The translations under genes were made by a program, and so were the position numbers. Of a DNA stretch of 64,000 bases, positions 25,362-33,376 are shown in pieces; the first letter of the stretch is position 1; each line of letters starts with the position of its first letter. This DNA comes from Gammaproteobacteria bacterium (lineage in GTDB: Bacteria > Pseudomonadota > Gammaproteobacteria > JACKNK01), in NCBI GenBank assembly GCA_024234895.1, contig JACKNJ010000010.1, positions 1-64,000 of the forward strand. The letters are read 5' to 3'. Below the pieces are notes generated by a model that did not search any database, had not been told where the DNA came from, and saw only the letters and a list, made by a program, of their open reading frames with translations.

Positions 25362-25712
25362 TCAGGAATGCAGCGAGCGCTTTTTGCCGTCAGCGTCGAT
25401 GCAGACGAAGGTGATGGTGGTCGAGAACAGCGTGGTGTCGTCCTCGGCGGTACGCACGGCGATGCGATAACGCACCGAGCTGCCGCCTTCGCGGATGCGT
25501 TCGGCGGTGAAGCGCAGCACCGCGCCGAGCGCGACGGAGTGGTGAAAGCGCGCCTCGTCCATGGCGATGGTGACGAACTCGCGGCCCGGGTATTCGGTGC
25601 GCGCGGCGATGTAGCCGACCTCGTCGACCCAGGCGAGCATCTGCCCACCGAACAGGAATCCGAAGTGATTGAGGTGTTCGGTGAGGACGAGCTTGTAGCT
25701 TTCGGTGCTCAC
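25362..25712 (-). CDS. Acyl-CoA thioesterase, hotdog fold (YciA-like)
   Basis: 116 residues from GTG 25712, reading MSTESYKLVLTEHLNHFGFLFGG. The hotdog motif LNHFGFLFGGQMLAWVDEVGYIAA matches acyl-CoA hydrolases of the BACH/YciA group, where a conserved Asp near the central helix (here Asp in WVDEVG) is catalytic. FVTIAMDEARFHHSVALGAVLRF continues the fold. It starts 13 bases after the Anbu stop, so the two may be co-transcribed. The open frame extends further upstream inside the Anbu gene but that part is not protein-like. Confidence 0.9.
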   Translation of the reverse strand: MSTESYKLVLTEHLNHFGFLFGGQMLAWVDEVGYIAARTEYPGREFVTIAMDEARFHHSVALGAVLRFTAERIREGGSSVRYRIAVRTAEDDTTLFSTTITFVCIDADGKKRSLHS

Positions 25713-25725
25713 GCGCTCGCCGCGG

Positions 25726-26610
25726 TCACTTGTTGGTCCAGTTGGCCGATGGCGGGGCGAAGCCGGCCTGAACCTGCACCTGACCCTGCTGGGGAATCGG
25801 TTGCGTCGGCGCACCCGCCGCCGCGTTGCCGGGCTGGGCGATCGGCTGCGTGGTCATGCAACCCTGGCTCGGTCCTCCGCCGTTGAGTTCCCACTCGAAC
25901 TCGGGCAGCCCGTGGAACACCTTTTCGAGGCCGTCGCGCCAGGCGGCGTCCAGCGCCTGCAGATAGCCTTCCTTGGAGTCGAACCGGCACTGTCGGCTGA
26001 GCCGGAAGGCATCACGCTCGTACACGCCCAGATCGAACGGGGTGCCGACGGTGATGTTCGACATCGCCGTGGAGCTGAGCGAGACCAGCAAGAGACGCCC
26101 GGCTTCGGTGAGCGGCATGTCGTAGCGACCGACACGATCGAGCACCGGCTTGCCGTACTTGGCCTCGCCGATCTGGAGATACGGCGTGGTTTCGGAGGCC
26201 TCGATGTAGTTGCCCTGCGGGTAGATCAGCATCAGGCCGTGCTGCTGGCCCTGAATCTGACCGCCGAGGATCAGGGACACGTCACCACTGACGCCGCTCT
26301 GTTGCAGCGCGGCGCCGTGATGCTGCTGCACCGCCAGGCTGACCTGGCCGATGTAGTCGGCGGCCTCCCACAGGTAGCGCACGGTCAGCAGGCTCTGGCC
26401 ACCGCTGTCGAGGTCGCGCCGGATGCGATTGAGCACTTCCTGCGTGGTCGCCAGATTGCCGGCGGACATCAGCGTGAACATGCGGTCCGGGGCCGGCGTG
26501 AACACATGCATCTTGCTGTAGCTGGTGACGTAGTCGACGCCCGCGTTGGTGCGCGAATCGGAGGCCATCACCAGTCCGTCACGAAGATATAGGCCGACGC
26601 AATAAGTCAT
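25726..26610 (-). CDS. Anbu: proteasome-like peptidase (beta-subunit ancestor family)
   Basis: 294 residues. The N-terminus MTYCVGLYLRDGLVMASDSRTNAGVD is characteristic of Anbu, with Thr2 as predicted nucleophile after Met removal, as in HslV and 20S beta subunits. MFTLMSAGNLATTQEVLNRI and TPYLQIGEAKYGKPVLDRV follow the family pattern. The last 60 residues are a Pro/Gln/Gly-rich tail (QPIAQPGNAAAGAPTQPIPQ) that looks disordered and is longer than I expect for the family. It is divergent from the transglutaminase/ATP-grasp/alpha-E genes, the set with which Anbu is known to associate; the complex is thought to process peptides made or attached by that set. Confidence 0.93.
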   Translation of the reverse strand: MTYCVGLYLRDGLVMASDSRTNAGVDYVTSYSKMHVFTPAPDRMFTLMSAGNLATTQEVLNRIRRDLDSGGQSLLTVRYLWEAADYIGQVSLAVQQHHGAALQQSGVSGDVSLILGGQIQGQQHGLMLIYPQGNYIEASETTPYLQIGEAKYGKPVLDRVGRYDMPLTEAGRLLLVSLSSTAMSNITVGTPFDLGVYERDAFRLSRQCRFDSKEGYLQALDAAWRDGLEKVFHGLPEFEWELNGGGPSQGCMTTQPIAQPGNAAAGAPTQPIPQQGQVQVQAGFAPPSANWTNK

Positions 26611-26810
26611 GGCGGAACACCCGGAACGAGGGGAAGGGACGGCAGTCTAGAGCATCTACGCGACGGTTTGGGGATGCGTCAAAACGGTGCGCGCATTCCG
26701 CGCCAGCGCGCCAGATTCGCGCACCGCCGGCCTTCGAATGGCCTTGACTCATCGGCCTGCGCAGGGGAAAGGTGAGCAGCGACACGACTTTGTGATCGGC
26801 ACACCCCCCG

Positions 26811-26825
26811 TGGCATGAAAACTGC
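26811..26825 (+). promoter_or_regulatory. Possible sigma-54 (-24/-12) promoter
   Basis: TGGCATG, four bases, then CTGC matches the sigma-54 pattern TGGCACG-N4-TTGC with correct GG-to-GC spacing and two mismatches. It lies about 37 bases before the ATG of the transglutaminase/DUF2126 gene at 26862. No RpoN activator gene or obvious upstream activator site is in the window. The rest of the 250-bp divergent region shows no stronger sigma-70 boxes. Confidence 0.35.
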
Positions 26826-26861
26826 GGCCCCGTCCCCATTCCCCAAGGCAACCGTACTCCC

Positions 26862-29800
26862 ATGGCCATCCGCGTCGCCCTCAAGCACCGCACCGAATAC
26901 CACTTCGACCGCAACGTCGGCCTGTCTCCGCACCTGATCCGTCTGCGCCCCGCACCGCATGTGCGCACACCGATCCATCACTACTCGCTGCACATCGAGC
27001 CGAAGGACCACTTCCTCAACTGGCAGCAGGACCCGTTCGGCAATTACGTCGCCCGCCTGGTGTTCCCGGAGAAGACCGAAAAGCTGGTCATCGACGTCAA
27101 CCTGGTCGCCGATCTGGTCACCATCAATCCGTTCGACTTCTTCGTCGACGACTACGCGCAGTACTTCCCGTTCCAGTACTCCGAGCAGGACCGCAAGGAA
27201 CTCACGCCCTACTACGAGCGCACCGAAAACGGTCCGCTGCTGGGCGAAGTTCTCAAGGACCTGCGCGCGGACCTGCCCGGCCTGACCGCGACCCTGAGCG
27301 GTCTCAAGGAGGACGACGAGGTCCCGCCGGGACCACAGATCGTCTACTTCCTGGTCGAACTGAACGCCCGCGTGCAGAAGCTGGTCGGCTACACGATCCG
27401 CATGGAGCCGGGCATCCAGACCTGCGAGGAGACACTCGAAACGGCGACCGGCTCCTGCCGCGACTCGGCCTGGCTGCTGGTGCAGATCCTGCGGCATTTC
27501 GGTCTCGCCGCGCGCTTCGTGTCCGGCTATCTGGTGCAGCTGACCGCCGACATCAAGTCGCTGGACGGCCCCTCCGGCCCGGAAGCCGATTTCACCGATC
27601 TGCACGCCTGGACCGAGGTCTACATCCCCGGCGCCGGCTGGGTCGGCCTGGACCCGACCTCCGGGCTGTTCGCCGGCGAAGGCCACATCCCGCTGGCCTG
27701 CACCCCGGACCCGGTCAGCGCGGCGCCGATCGTCGGCGCCACCGACAAATGCGAGGTCGAATTCGCGTTCGAGAACAAGGTCACGCGCATTCACGAGGAC
27801 CCGCGCGTCACCAAGCCCTACACCGACCGTCAGTGGGCCGCGATCCTCGCCCTCGGCGACGCCGTCGAATCGCAGCTCCAGGCCGGCGACGTGCGCCTGA
27901 CCATGGGCGGCGAACCGACCTTCGTCTCCATCGACGACATGGACAGCCCGCAGTGGAACACCGCCGCGCTCGGCGCCCACAAGCTGGACCGCGCCGGCGT
28001 GCTGCTGCGCCGCCTGAAGGACGCCTTCGGCAAGGACGGCGTGCTGCATTACGGCCAGGGCAAGTGGTATCCGGGCGAACAACTCCCCCGCTGGGCGCTG
28101 ACCTGCGCGTGGCGCAAGGACGGCGTGCCGATCTGGCGGCACCCGGAACTGCTCGATCACCCCGAGGATCACCACCGCTACAAGGTGCCGGACGCGCAGC
28201 GCCTCGCCCAGCGTCTGGCCGCGCATCTCGGCCTGTCGAGCGAATTCCTGCGCGAAGGCTTCGAGGACATCGCCTACTACCTGTGGAAGGAAGGCACGCT
28301 GCCGAAGAACGTGAACGCGGTCGACAACCGCCTGCGCGACCCGCTGGAACGCGAGCGCCTGCGCCGGCTGTTCGAGACCGGCCTGGACGAGATCGCCGGC
28401 TTCGCGCTGCCGATCGCCTGGGACCACGGCGCCAACACCTGGGTATCGTCGGAATGGGAGTTCCGCCGCGAGCACATGTTCCTGGTGCCCGGCGACTCGC
28501 CGATGGGCTACCGCCTGCCGCTCGATTCACTGGTCTGGGAACCGGACGACCAGCGCCAGCAGGTCAACGCCCGCGACCCCTTCGATATCGACGAGGATCA
28601 GCCGCCCGAGATTCGCGATCGCCTGCGCATGGTGCGCGGCCACGAACGCACCGCGCAGCCGCTGCTCAAACCGGCGGACGCCACCGGCCACGAGCCCGGA
28701 TCGCTGGTGCGTACCGCGCTGTGCATCGAACCGCGCAAAGGCCACCTCTACGTCTTCCTGCCGCCGCTCTACGAACTGGACCACTACCTCGACCTGGTCA
28801 ACGCGATCGAGGCCGCCGCCGTCGACACCGGCCTGGCCGTCATCATGGAAGGCTACGAGCCGCCGCGTGACCCGCGCCTGCAGAAGCTGATGGTCACCCC
28901 CGACCCCGGCGTCATCGAGGTCAACATCCACCCGGCCAACGACTGGCGGGAACTGGTCGCCAACACCGAACGGCTCTACGAAGAGGCGCGCCAGTCGCGA
29001 CTGGGCACCGAGAAATTCATGCTCGACGGTCGCCACACCGGCACCGGCGGCGGCAACCACGTCACCATCGGCGGCGCCACGCCGGCGGACAGCCCGATGT
29101 TGCGCCGTCCGCATCTGCTCAAAAGCCTGCTGACCTACTGGCAGCATCACCCCGGCCTGTCCTACCTGTTCTCCGGCATGTTCGTCGGCCCGACCTCGCA
29201 GGCGCCGCGCGTCGACGAGGCCCGCGACGACTCGATCTACAACCTTGGCATCGCCTTCGACCAGATGCCCCCCTTCGTCGCCGGTGGGGGAGACGTGCAG
29301 CAGCCCTGGCTGGTCGACCGCATCCTACGCAACCTGCTGGTCGACGTGACCGGCAACACCCACCGCAGCGAGTTCTGCATCGACAAGCTGTACTCGCCGG
29401 ACGGCCCCACCGGGCGCCTCGGCCTGGTCGAGTTCCGGGGTTTCGAGATGCCGCCGCACGCCCGCATGGCCAGCGTGCAGACGCTGCTGCTGCGCGCGCT
29501 GATCGCACGCTTCTGGGAGCAGCCCTACGACCGCGACCCGATCCGCTGGGGCACCGAACTGCACGACCGTTTCCTGCTCCCGCACTACGTCGAGAAGGAC
29601 GTGCTCGACGTGGTCCACGACCTCAACCGCCACGGCCACGACTTCGACCCGGCCTGGATCGCGCCCTTCGTGGAATTCCGCTTCCCGCGCTTCGGCACCG
29701 TCAATATCGGTGATGCCGAGCTTGAACTGCGCTTCGGCATCGAGCCCTGGAACGTGCTCGGCGAGGAAGTCACCGCGATGGGCACCGCGCGCTTCGTCGA

Positions 29801-30263
29801 CTCCGCGGTCGAGCGCATGCAGATCAAGGCCACCGGCCTGGTCGAAGGCCGCCACGTGGTCACCTGCAACGGTCGCCGCGTGCCGCTGCGCAATACCGGC
29901 GAGCGCGGCGAATTCGTCGCCGGCGTGCGCTACAAGGCCTGGAATCCGACCTCCGGCCTGCACCCGACCATCGGCGCGCACGCGCCGCTGACCTTCGACG
30001 TGGTCGACACCTGGAACGAACGCTCGCTGGGCGGCTGCACCTACTACGTCGGCCACCCCGGCGGGCGCAGCTACGACACCTTCCCGGTCAACGCCAACGA
30101 GGCCGAGGCGCGCCGCCTCGCCCGCTTCGATGGTCTCACCCGCGACATGGGCACCATGGGCGGCCACCGCGGCGGCCCGATCCAGGTCCCGCAGGAAGAA
30201 CGCAACCCGGACTTCCCCTGGACGCTGGACCTGCGCACCACGCCCAAGCGGGGGATGTCTTGA
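26862..30263 (+). CDS. Transglutaminase / DUF2126 fusion protein
   Basis: 1133 residues in two parts. Residues 1-290 are a bacterial transglutaminase-like protease domain: N-terminal beta domain (VALKHRTEYHFDRNV), then the triad Cys199 (TGSCRDSAWLL), His248 (DLHAWTEVY) and Asp264 (GLDPTSGLF). Residues from about 330 onward are DUF2126, with LTMGGEPTFVSIDD, YPGEQLPRWALT, FMLDGRHTGTGGGNHVTIGG and VEFRGFEMPPHARM, recalling amidoligase-type active sites. Such proteins are predicted to make or cut amide bonds in a peptide-tagging pathway with the ATP-grasp and alpha-E proteins downstream and Anbu divergent. First gene of the operon. Confidence 0.93.
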   Translation: MAIRVALKHRTEYHFDRNVGLSPHLIRLRPAPHVRTPIHHYSLHIEPKDHFLNWQQDPFGNYVARLVFPEKTEKLVIDVNLVADLVTINPFDFFVDDYAQYFPFQYSEQDRKELTPYYERTENGPLLGEVLKDLRADLPGLTATLSGLKEDDEVPPGPQIVYFLVELNARVQKLVGYTIRMEPGIQTCEETLETATGSCRDSAWLLVQILRHFGLAARFVSGYLVQLTADIKSLDGPSGPEADFTDLHAWTEVYIPGAGWVGLDPTSGLFAGEGHIPLACTPDPVSAAPIVGATDKCEVEFAFENKVTRIHEDPRVTKPYTDRQWAAILALGDAVESQLQAGDVRLTMGGEPTFVSIDDMDSPQWNTAALGAHKLDRAGVLLRRLKDAFGKDGVLHYGQGKWYPGEQLPRWALTCAWRKDGVPIWRHPELLDHPEDHHRYKVPDAQRLAQRLAAHLGLSSEFLREGFEDIAYYLWKEGTLPKNVNAVDNRLRDPLERERLRRLFETGLDEIAGFALPIAWDHGANTWVSSEWEFRREHMFLVPGDSPMGYRLPLDSLVWEPDDQRQQVNARDPFDIDEDQPPEIRDRLRMVRGHERTAQPLLKPADATGHEPGSLVRTALCIEPRKGHLYVFLPPLYELDHYLDLVNAIEAAAVDTGLAVIMEGYEPPRDPRLQKLMVTPDPGVIEVNIHPANDWRELVANTERLYEEARQSRLGTEKFMLDGRHTGTGGGNHVTIGGATPADSPMLRRPHLLKSLLTYWQHHPGLSYLFSGMFVGPTSQAPRVDEARDDSIYNLGIAFDQMPPFVAGGGDVQQPWLVDRILRNLLVDVTGNTHRSEFCIDKLYSPDGPTGRLGLVEFRGFEMPPHARMASVQTLLLRALIARFWEQPYDRDPIRWGTELHDRFLLPHYVEKDVLDVVHDLNRHGHDFDPAWIAPFVEFRFPRFGTVNIGDAELELRFGIEPWNVLGEEVTAMGTARFVDSAVERMQIKATGLVEGRHVVTCNGRRVPLRNTGERGEFVAGVRYKAWNPTSGLHPTIGAHAPLTFDVVDTWNERSLGGCTYYVGHPGGRSYDTFPVNANEAEARRLARFDGLTRDMGTMGGHRGGPIQVPQEERNPDFPWTLDLRTTPKRGMS

Positions 30264-30273
30264 GCAGCCGCCG

Positions 30274-30446
30274 TAACAGCTTTCAACGCAGAGACGCGGA
30301 GACGCGGAGTGCGCAGAGCTTTTTCGTAGGGTGCGCTCCGCGCACCGAAACCGAGGTCCATTCAAACGACTTCGCCCGTTACCAAGGCCAACACTCGCTC
30401 CCCCTCTGCGCCCTCCGCGTCTCTGCGGCTCTGCGTTTAACCGCTG
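30274..30446. repeat. Long palindromic element, copy 1
   Basis: The left end TTTCAACGCAGAGACGCGGA and right end (TCCGCGTCTCTGCGGCTCTG followed by CGTTTAAC) are imperfect complements enclosing about 110 bases. The arms are built of GCAGAGACGCGGAG units. Inside, GGGTGCGCTCCGCGCACC (30330-30347) is another perfect small palindrome, probably nested. A second member of the family fills the next gap of this operon at 31939-32141. Confidence 0.85.
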
Positions 30447-30473
30447 ATTCCACAGCACATTGAGTTCACGCCC

Positions 30474-31922
30474 ATGGCCATCAACTGGGAAACCTACGAA
30501 AACCATCCCTTCCATGATGAACTGGTCAGCGACCACGGCAACCCGCGCACCCACGCGCGCAAGCTGATCAACTACCTGGAGAGCCTCGGCCCCGAGGAAC
30601 TCCAGGAGCGACAGGACGCCGCCGACCTCGCGATCAAGCAGATGGGCATCACCTTCCGCGTGTACTCGCAGGAGGAAGGCGCGATCGACCGCGCCTGGCC
30701 GTTCGACATCGTCCCGCGCGTGATCCGCAAGAAGGAATGGGACCAGACCTCGGCGGGCCTGAAGCAGCGCGTGCAGGCGCTGAACCTGTTCATCGACGAC
30801 CTCTACCACGAGCAGAAATGCATCAAGGACGGCGTGTTCCCGAAGGAGATCCTCGCCGAGTCGGTGAACTTCCGCCCGCAGTGCGTCGGCGTGACCCCCC
30901 CGCTGGGGATCTGGGCGCACATCTGCGGCTCCGATCTGGTGCGCGACCGCGACGGCACCGTGTACGTGCTGGAAGACAACCTGCGCGTGCCCTCCGGCGT
31001 GTCCTACATGCTGGAGAACCGCGCGGTCACCAAGCGCGTGTTCCCGGAACTGTTCGAGACCTATCAACCCGAACCGGTGGCCGGTTACCCAAGCGACCTG
31101 TTCGACACCCTCGCCTCGCTGTCGCCCCGTCCTGGCGATGTGCCGGAGATCGTCGTGCTCACGCCCGGCATCTACAACTCCGCCTATTTCGAGCACGCCT
31201 ACCTCGCCCAGCAGATGGGCTGCGAACTGGTCGAGGGCCGCGACCTGGTGGTCGGCGACGACGACTGCGTGTACATGCGCAACGTCGAAGGCCTGTCGCG
31301 CGTCGACGTGATCTACCGCCGCATCGACGACCTGTTCCTCGACCCGGAGGCCTTCCACCCCGATTCCATGCTCGGCGTGCCCGGCCTGCTGCGCGCCTGG
31401 AAGGCCGGCAAGGTCGCGCTGGCCAATTCGCCGGGCGCCGGCGTCGCCGATGACAAGGTCGTGTATTCCTACGTCCCGGATCTGATCAAGTACTACCTCG
31501 ATCAGGACGCGATCGTCCCCAACGTGCCGACCTATCGCTGCATGGACAAGGACTCGCTCGAATACGTGCTCGCCAACCTGAAGGACCTGGTCGTCAAGCC
31601 GGCCAACGAATCCGGCGGCTACGGCATGCTGGTCGGCCCCGCCTCCACCAAGGCCGAGCGCGACACCTTCGCCAAGCTCATCAAGGCCGACCCGCGCAAC
31701 TACATCGCCCAGCCGACCCTGGGCATCTCCACCGTCCCCACCGTGGTGCGCGGCGGCCTGCTGGAACCCCGCCACGTCGATCTGCGCCCGTTCATCCTGT
31801 CCGGCAAGAAGATGGCCGTGACCACCGGCGGCCTGACCCGCGTCGCGCTGCGCAAGGGCTCCCTGGTCGTCAACTCCTCGCAGGGGGGCGGCAGCAAGGA
31901 CACCTGGATCGTGGATGCCTGA
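30474..31922 (+). CDS. Circularly permuted ATP-grasp protein (DUF404/DUF407)
   Basis: 482 residues, start at ATG 30474. Family landmarks are FHDELVSDHGNPRTHARKLINYL at the N-terminus, ITFRVYSQEEGAIDRAWPFDIVPRVI, the nucleotide-binding part DGTVYVLEDNLRVPSGVSYMLENR, and DLVVKPANESGGYGMLVGP, ending near GGSKDTWIVDA. These proteins (COG2308) are ATP-grasp ligases with rearranged order, predicted to join amino acids or peptides to a target. The gene is the middle of the transglutaminase/ATP-grasp/alpha-E operon. Confidence 0.94.
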   Translation: MAINWETYENHPFHDELVSDHGNPRTHARKLINYLESLGPEELQERQDAADLAIKQMGITFRVYSQEEGAIDRAWPFDIVPRVIRKKEWDQTSAGLKQRVQALNLFIDDLYHEQKCIKDGVFPKEILAESVNFRPQCVGVTPPLGIWAHICGSDLVRDRDGTVYVLEDNLRVPSGVSYMLENRAVTKRVFPELFETYQPEPVAGYPSDLFDTLASLSPRPGDVPEIVVLTPGIYNSAYFEHAYLAQQMGCELVEGRDLVVGDDDCVYMRNVEGLSRVDVIYRRIDDLFLDPEAFHPDSMLGVPGLLRAWKAGKVALANSPGAGVADDKVVYSYVPDLIKYYLDQDAIVPNVPTYRCMDKDSLEYVLANLKDLVVKPANESGGYGMLVGPASTKAERDTFAKLIKADPRNYIAQPTLGISTVPTVVRGGLLEPRHVDLRPFILSGKKMAVTTGGLTRVALRKGSLVVNSSQGGGSKDTWIVDA

Positions 31923-31938
31923 GCGATGTCTGGCGTCG

Positions 31939-32141
31939 TAACCGCTTTCAACGCAGAGACGCGGAGGCGCAGAGGTCGCGGAGTTTTTGAGAATTCCCGC
32001 CTCCTGACCACCCGCACGCTACGCCACTTGGTGACAAACCGAGCCCACTTCACAAGCCGCGTTATCACCGCGACTTCCAACACTCCTTGCTCAATCCCTC
32101 TGCGAGCTCTGCGCCTCCGCATCTCTGCGTTGAAGGCTGTT
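31939..32141. repeat. Long palindromic element, copy 2
   Basis: Begins TAACCGCTTTCAACGCAGAG and ends TCTCTGCGTTGAAGGCTGTT, the ends being near-complements, with AGACGCGGAGGCGCAGAGG and CCTCTGCGAGCTCTGCGCC adjoining them. About 120 bases of unrelated, lower-GC sequence lie inside. Arms match copy 1 at 30274-30446 closely while interiors differ. It fills the ATP-grasp to alpha-E gap; a ribosome site for the alpha-E gene is not obvious downstream of it. Confidence 0.85.
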
Positions 32142-32172
32142 GCCGTTCAATCCAGTCAAAGGAATACCCGTC

Positions 32173-33141
32173 ATGCTCTCCCGCGTCGCTGAAACGCTGT
32201 ACTGGTTCGGCCGCTACATCGAACGCGCCGAGAACACCGCGCGCATCGTGTCGGTGAACACCAACCTGCTGCTCGACCTGCCGGGCAGCATGGCGCCGGG
32301 TTGGGCGCCGCTGATCACCCTGCTCGGTGCCGATCAGGACTACGCCGACCGCCATCCGGAAGTCACCGAGATGCGCGTGGTGAACTTCCTGCTGTCCGAC
32401 AGCTCGTATTCCGGCTCGATCATCAGCACCCTGGAATACGCGCGCGAGAACATGCGCACGATCCGCGAGGTGCTGCCGCGCGAGGCCTGGGAGGCGATCA
32501 CCAGCCTGCACAACCGCGCCCCGGATTTTCTCCGCCCCAACCTTGCCCGCCACGATCGCCACGGCGCCCTGAATCGCGTGATCTTTGCCAGCCAGCACCT
32601 GACCGGCCTGCTTACCGGCACCATGAATCACGACATCGGTTACCAGTTCCTCAACCTGGGCCGCAAGATCGAACGCGCCGACATGACCACCCGCATCGTC
32701 GACATGCGCTGGGAGAACCCGCTCCCCGAAGCCGCTTCGGAAAGCGACCTGGAGCCATTCGACGACGTCCTCTGGATGACCATCCTCAAGTCGCTGTCCG
32801 GCTACCAGATGTACCGCCGCAGCCGCGGCGTGCGCATCAACCGTGGCGACGTGCTCGGCTTCCTGTTCCAGAGCATGGAGTTCCCGCGCGCCCTGGCCTA
32901 CTGCGTCGAAGTCATCATCCACGACCTGCATTCGATGCCGAACCACGTGCTGCCCCTGGAAGCCGCGCGCCGCCTGCGCCACGACCTGCTGTCCAGTCAT
33001 GTCGACAAAATGCCGGACGGGCAGTTGCATCACTTCATCGATGACTTGCAGCTCTACATCGCCAAGCTGCACACCCTGATCGCCGAGACCTATTTCCTCG
33101 CGCCGCCGGAAATGAGCCAAAGCCAGAGCCAGGTTGCCTGA
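32173..33141 (+). CDS. Alpha-E domain protein (DUF403)
   Basis: 322 residues, all-helical. The start is ATG 32173 (MLSRVAETLYWFGRYIERAENTARIV), the unmistakable DUF403 N-terminus; the upstream in-frame TTG at 32140 lies in the repeat. Conserved Glu/Arg pairs recur along the chain (LGRKIERADMTTRIVD; EFPRALAYCVEVI). Alpha-E proteins always accompany the circularly permuted ATP-grasp protein and are thought to be its partner. Last gene of the operon; REP sequences follow. Confidence 0.95.
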   Translation: MLSRVAETLYWFGRYIERAENTARIVSVNTNLLLDLPGSMAPGWAPLITLLGADQDYADRHPEVTEMRVVNFLLSDSSYSGSIISTLEYARENMRTIREVLPREAWEAITSLHNRAPDFLRPNLARHDRHGALNRVIFASQHLTGLLTGTMNHDIGYQFLNLGRKIERADMTTRIVDMRWENPLPEAASESDLEPFDDVLWMTILKSLSGYQMYRRSRGVRINRGDVLGFLFQSMEFPRALAYCVEVIIHDLHSMPNHVLPLEAARRLRHDLLSSHVDKMPDGQLHHFIDDLQLYIAKLHTLIAETYFLAPPEMSQSQSQVA

Positions 33142-33182
33142 TCGCCGACGACAACGACTGGCTCAGAACGCAGCCCCACTGG

Positions 33183-33202
33183 AGGAGCGAGCTTGCTCGC
33201 GA
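33183..33202. repeat. Second REP type (GAGCGAGCTTGCTCGC)
   Basis: AGGAGCGAGCTTGCTCGCGA contains the perfect palindrome GCGAGCTTGCTCGC-like core (GCGAGC TT GCTCGC). This resembles the common pseudomonad REP type and differs from the GGAGCGGCTTCAGCCGC family elsewhere in the window. Single copy in this window. Confidence 0.7.
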
Positions 33203-33296
33203 TTGACGCAGCACGACGCCGGCCAACACGCTCCACCGCATCGTCGCGTAACCCCGCTGCGCGGCCAACCCGACCTGCGCGCTGACCGAACCTCCG

Positions 33297-33376
33297 GTAG
33301 GAGCGGCTTCAGCCGCGATCGGCTGGCTTCGACTCCGCTCAGCCAGCGGCACGGTCGCGGCTGAAGCCGCTCCTAC
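33297..33376. repeat. Composite REP palindrome overlapping the ATPase stop codon
   Basis: Outer arms GTAGGAGCGGCTTCAGCCGC and GCGGCTGAAGCCGCTCCTAC are perfect; inside lies a second palindrome, GGCTGGCTTCGACTCCGC then TCAGCCAGC. The stop codon (TAG) of the P-type ATPase gene at 33373-33375 is provided by the repeat itself, so the ATPase C-terminus was set or reset by the REP insertion. Confidence 0.92.

Noticed and set aside
26679..28475. 598-codon minus-strand open frame opposite the transglutaminase gene
   Set aside because: Shadow of high-GC coding sequence; the plus-strand gene has a complete catalytic triad.
29325..31775. 816-codon minus-strand open frame opposite the transglutaminase and ATP-grasp genes
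   Set aside because: Spans two genes and a repeat on the other strand; no motifs or ribosome site.
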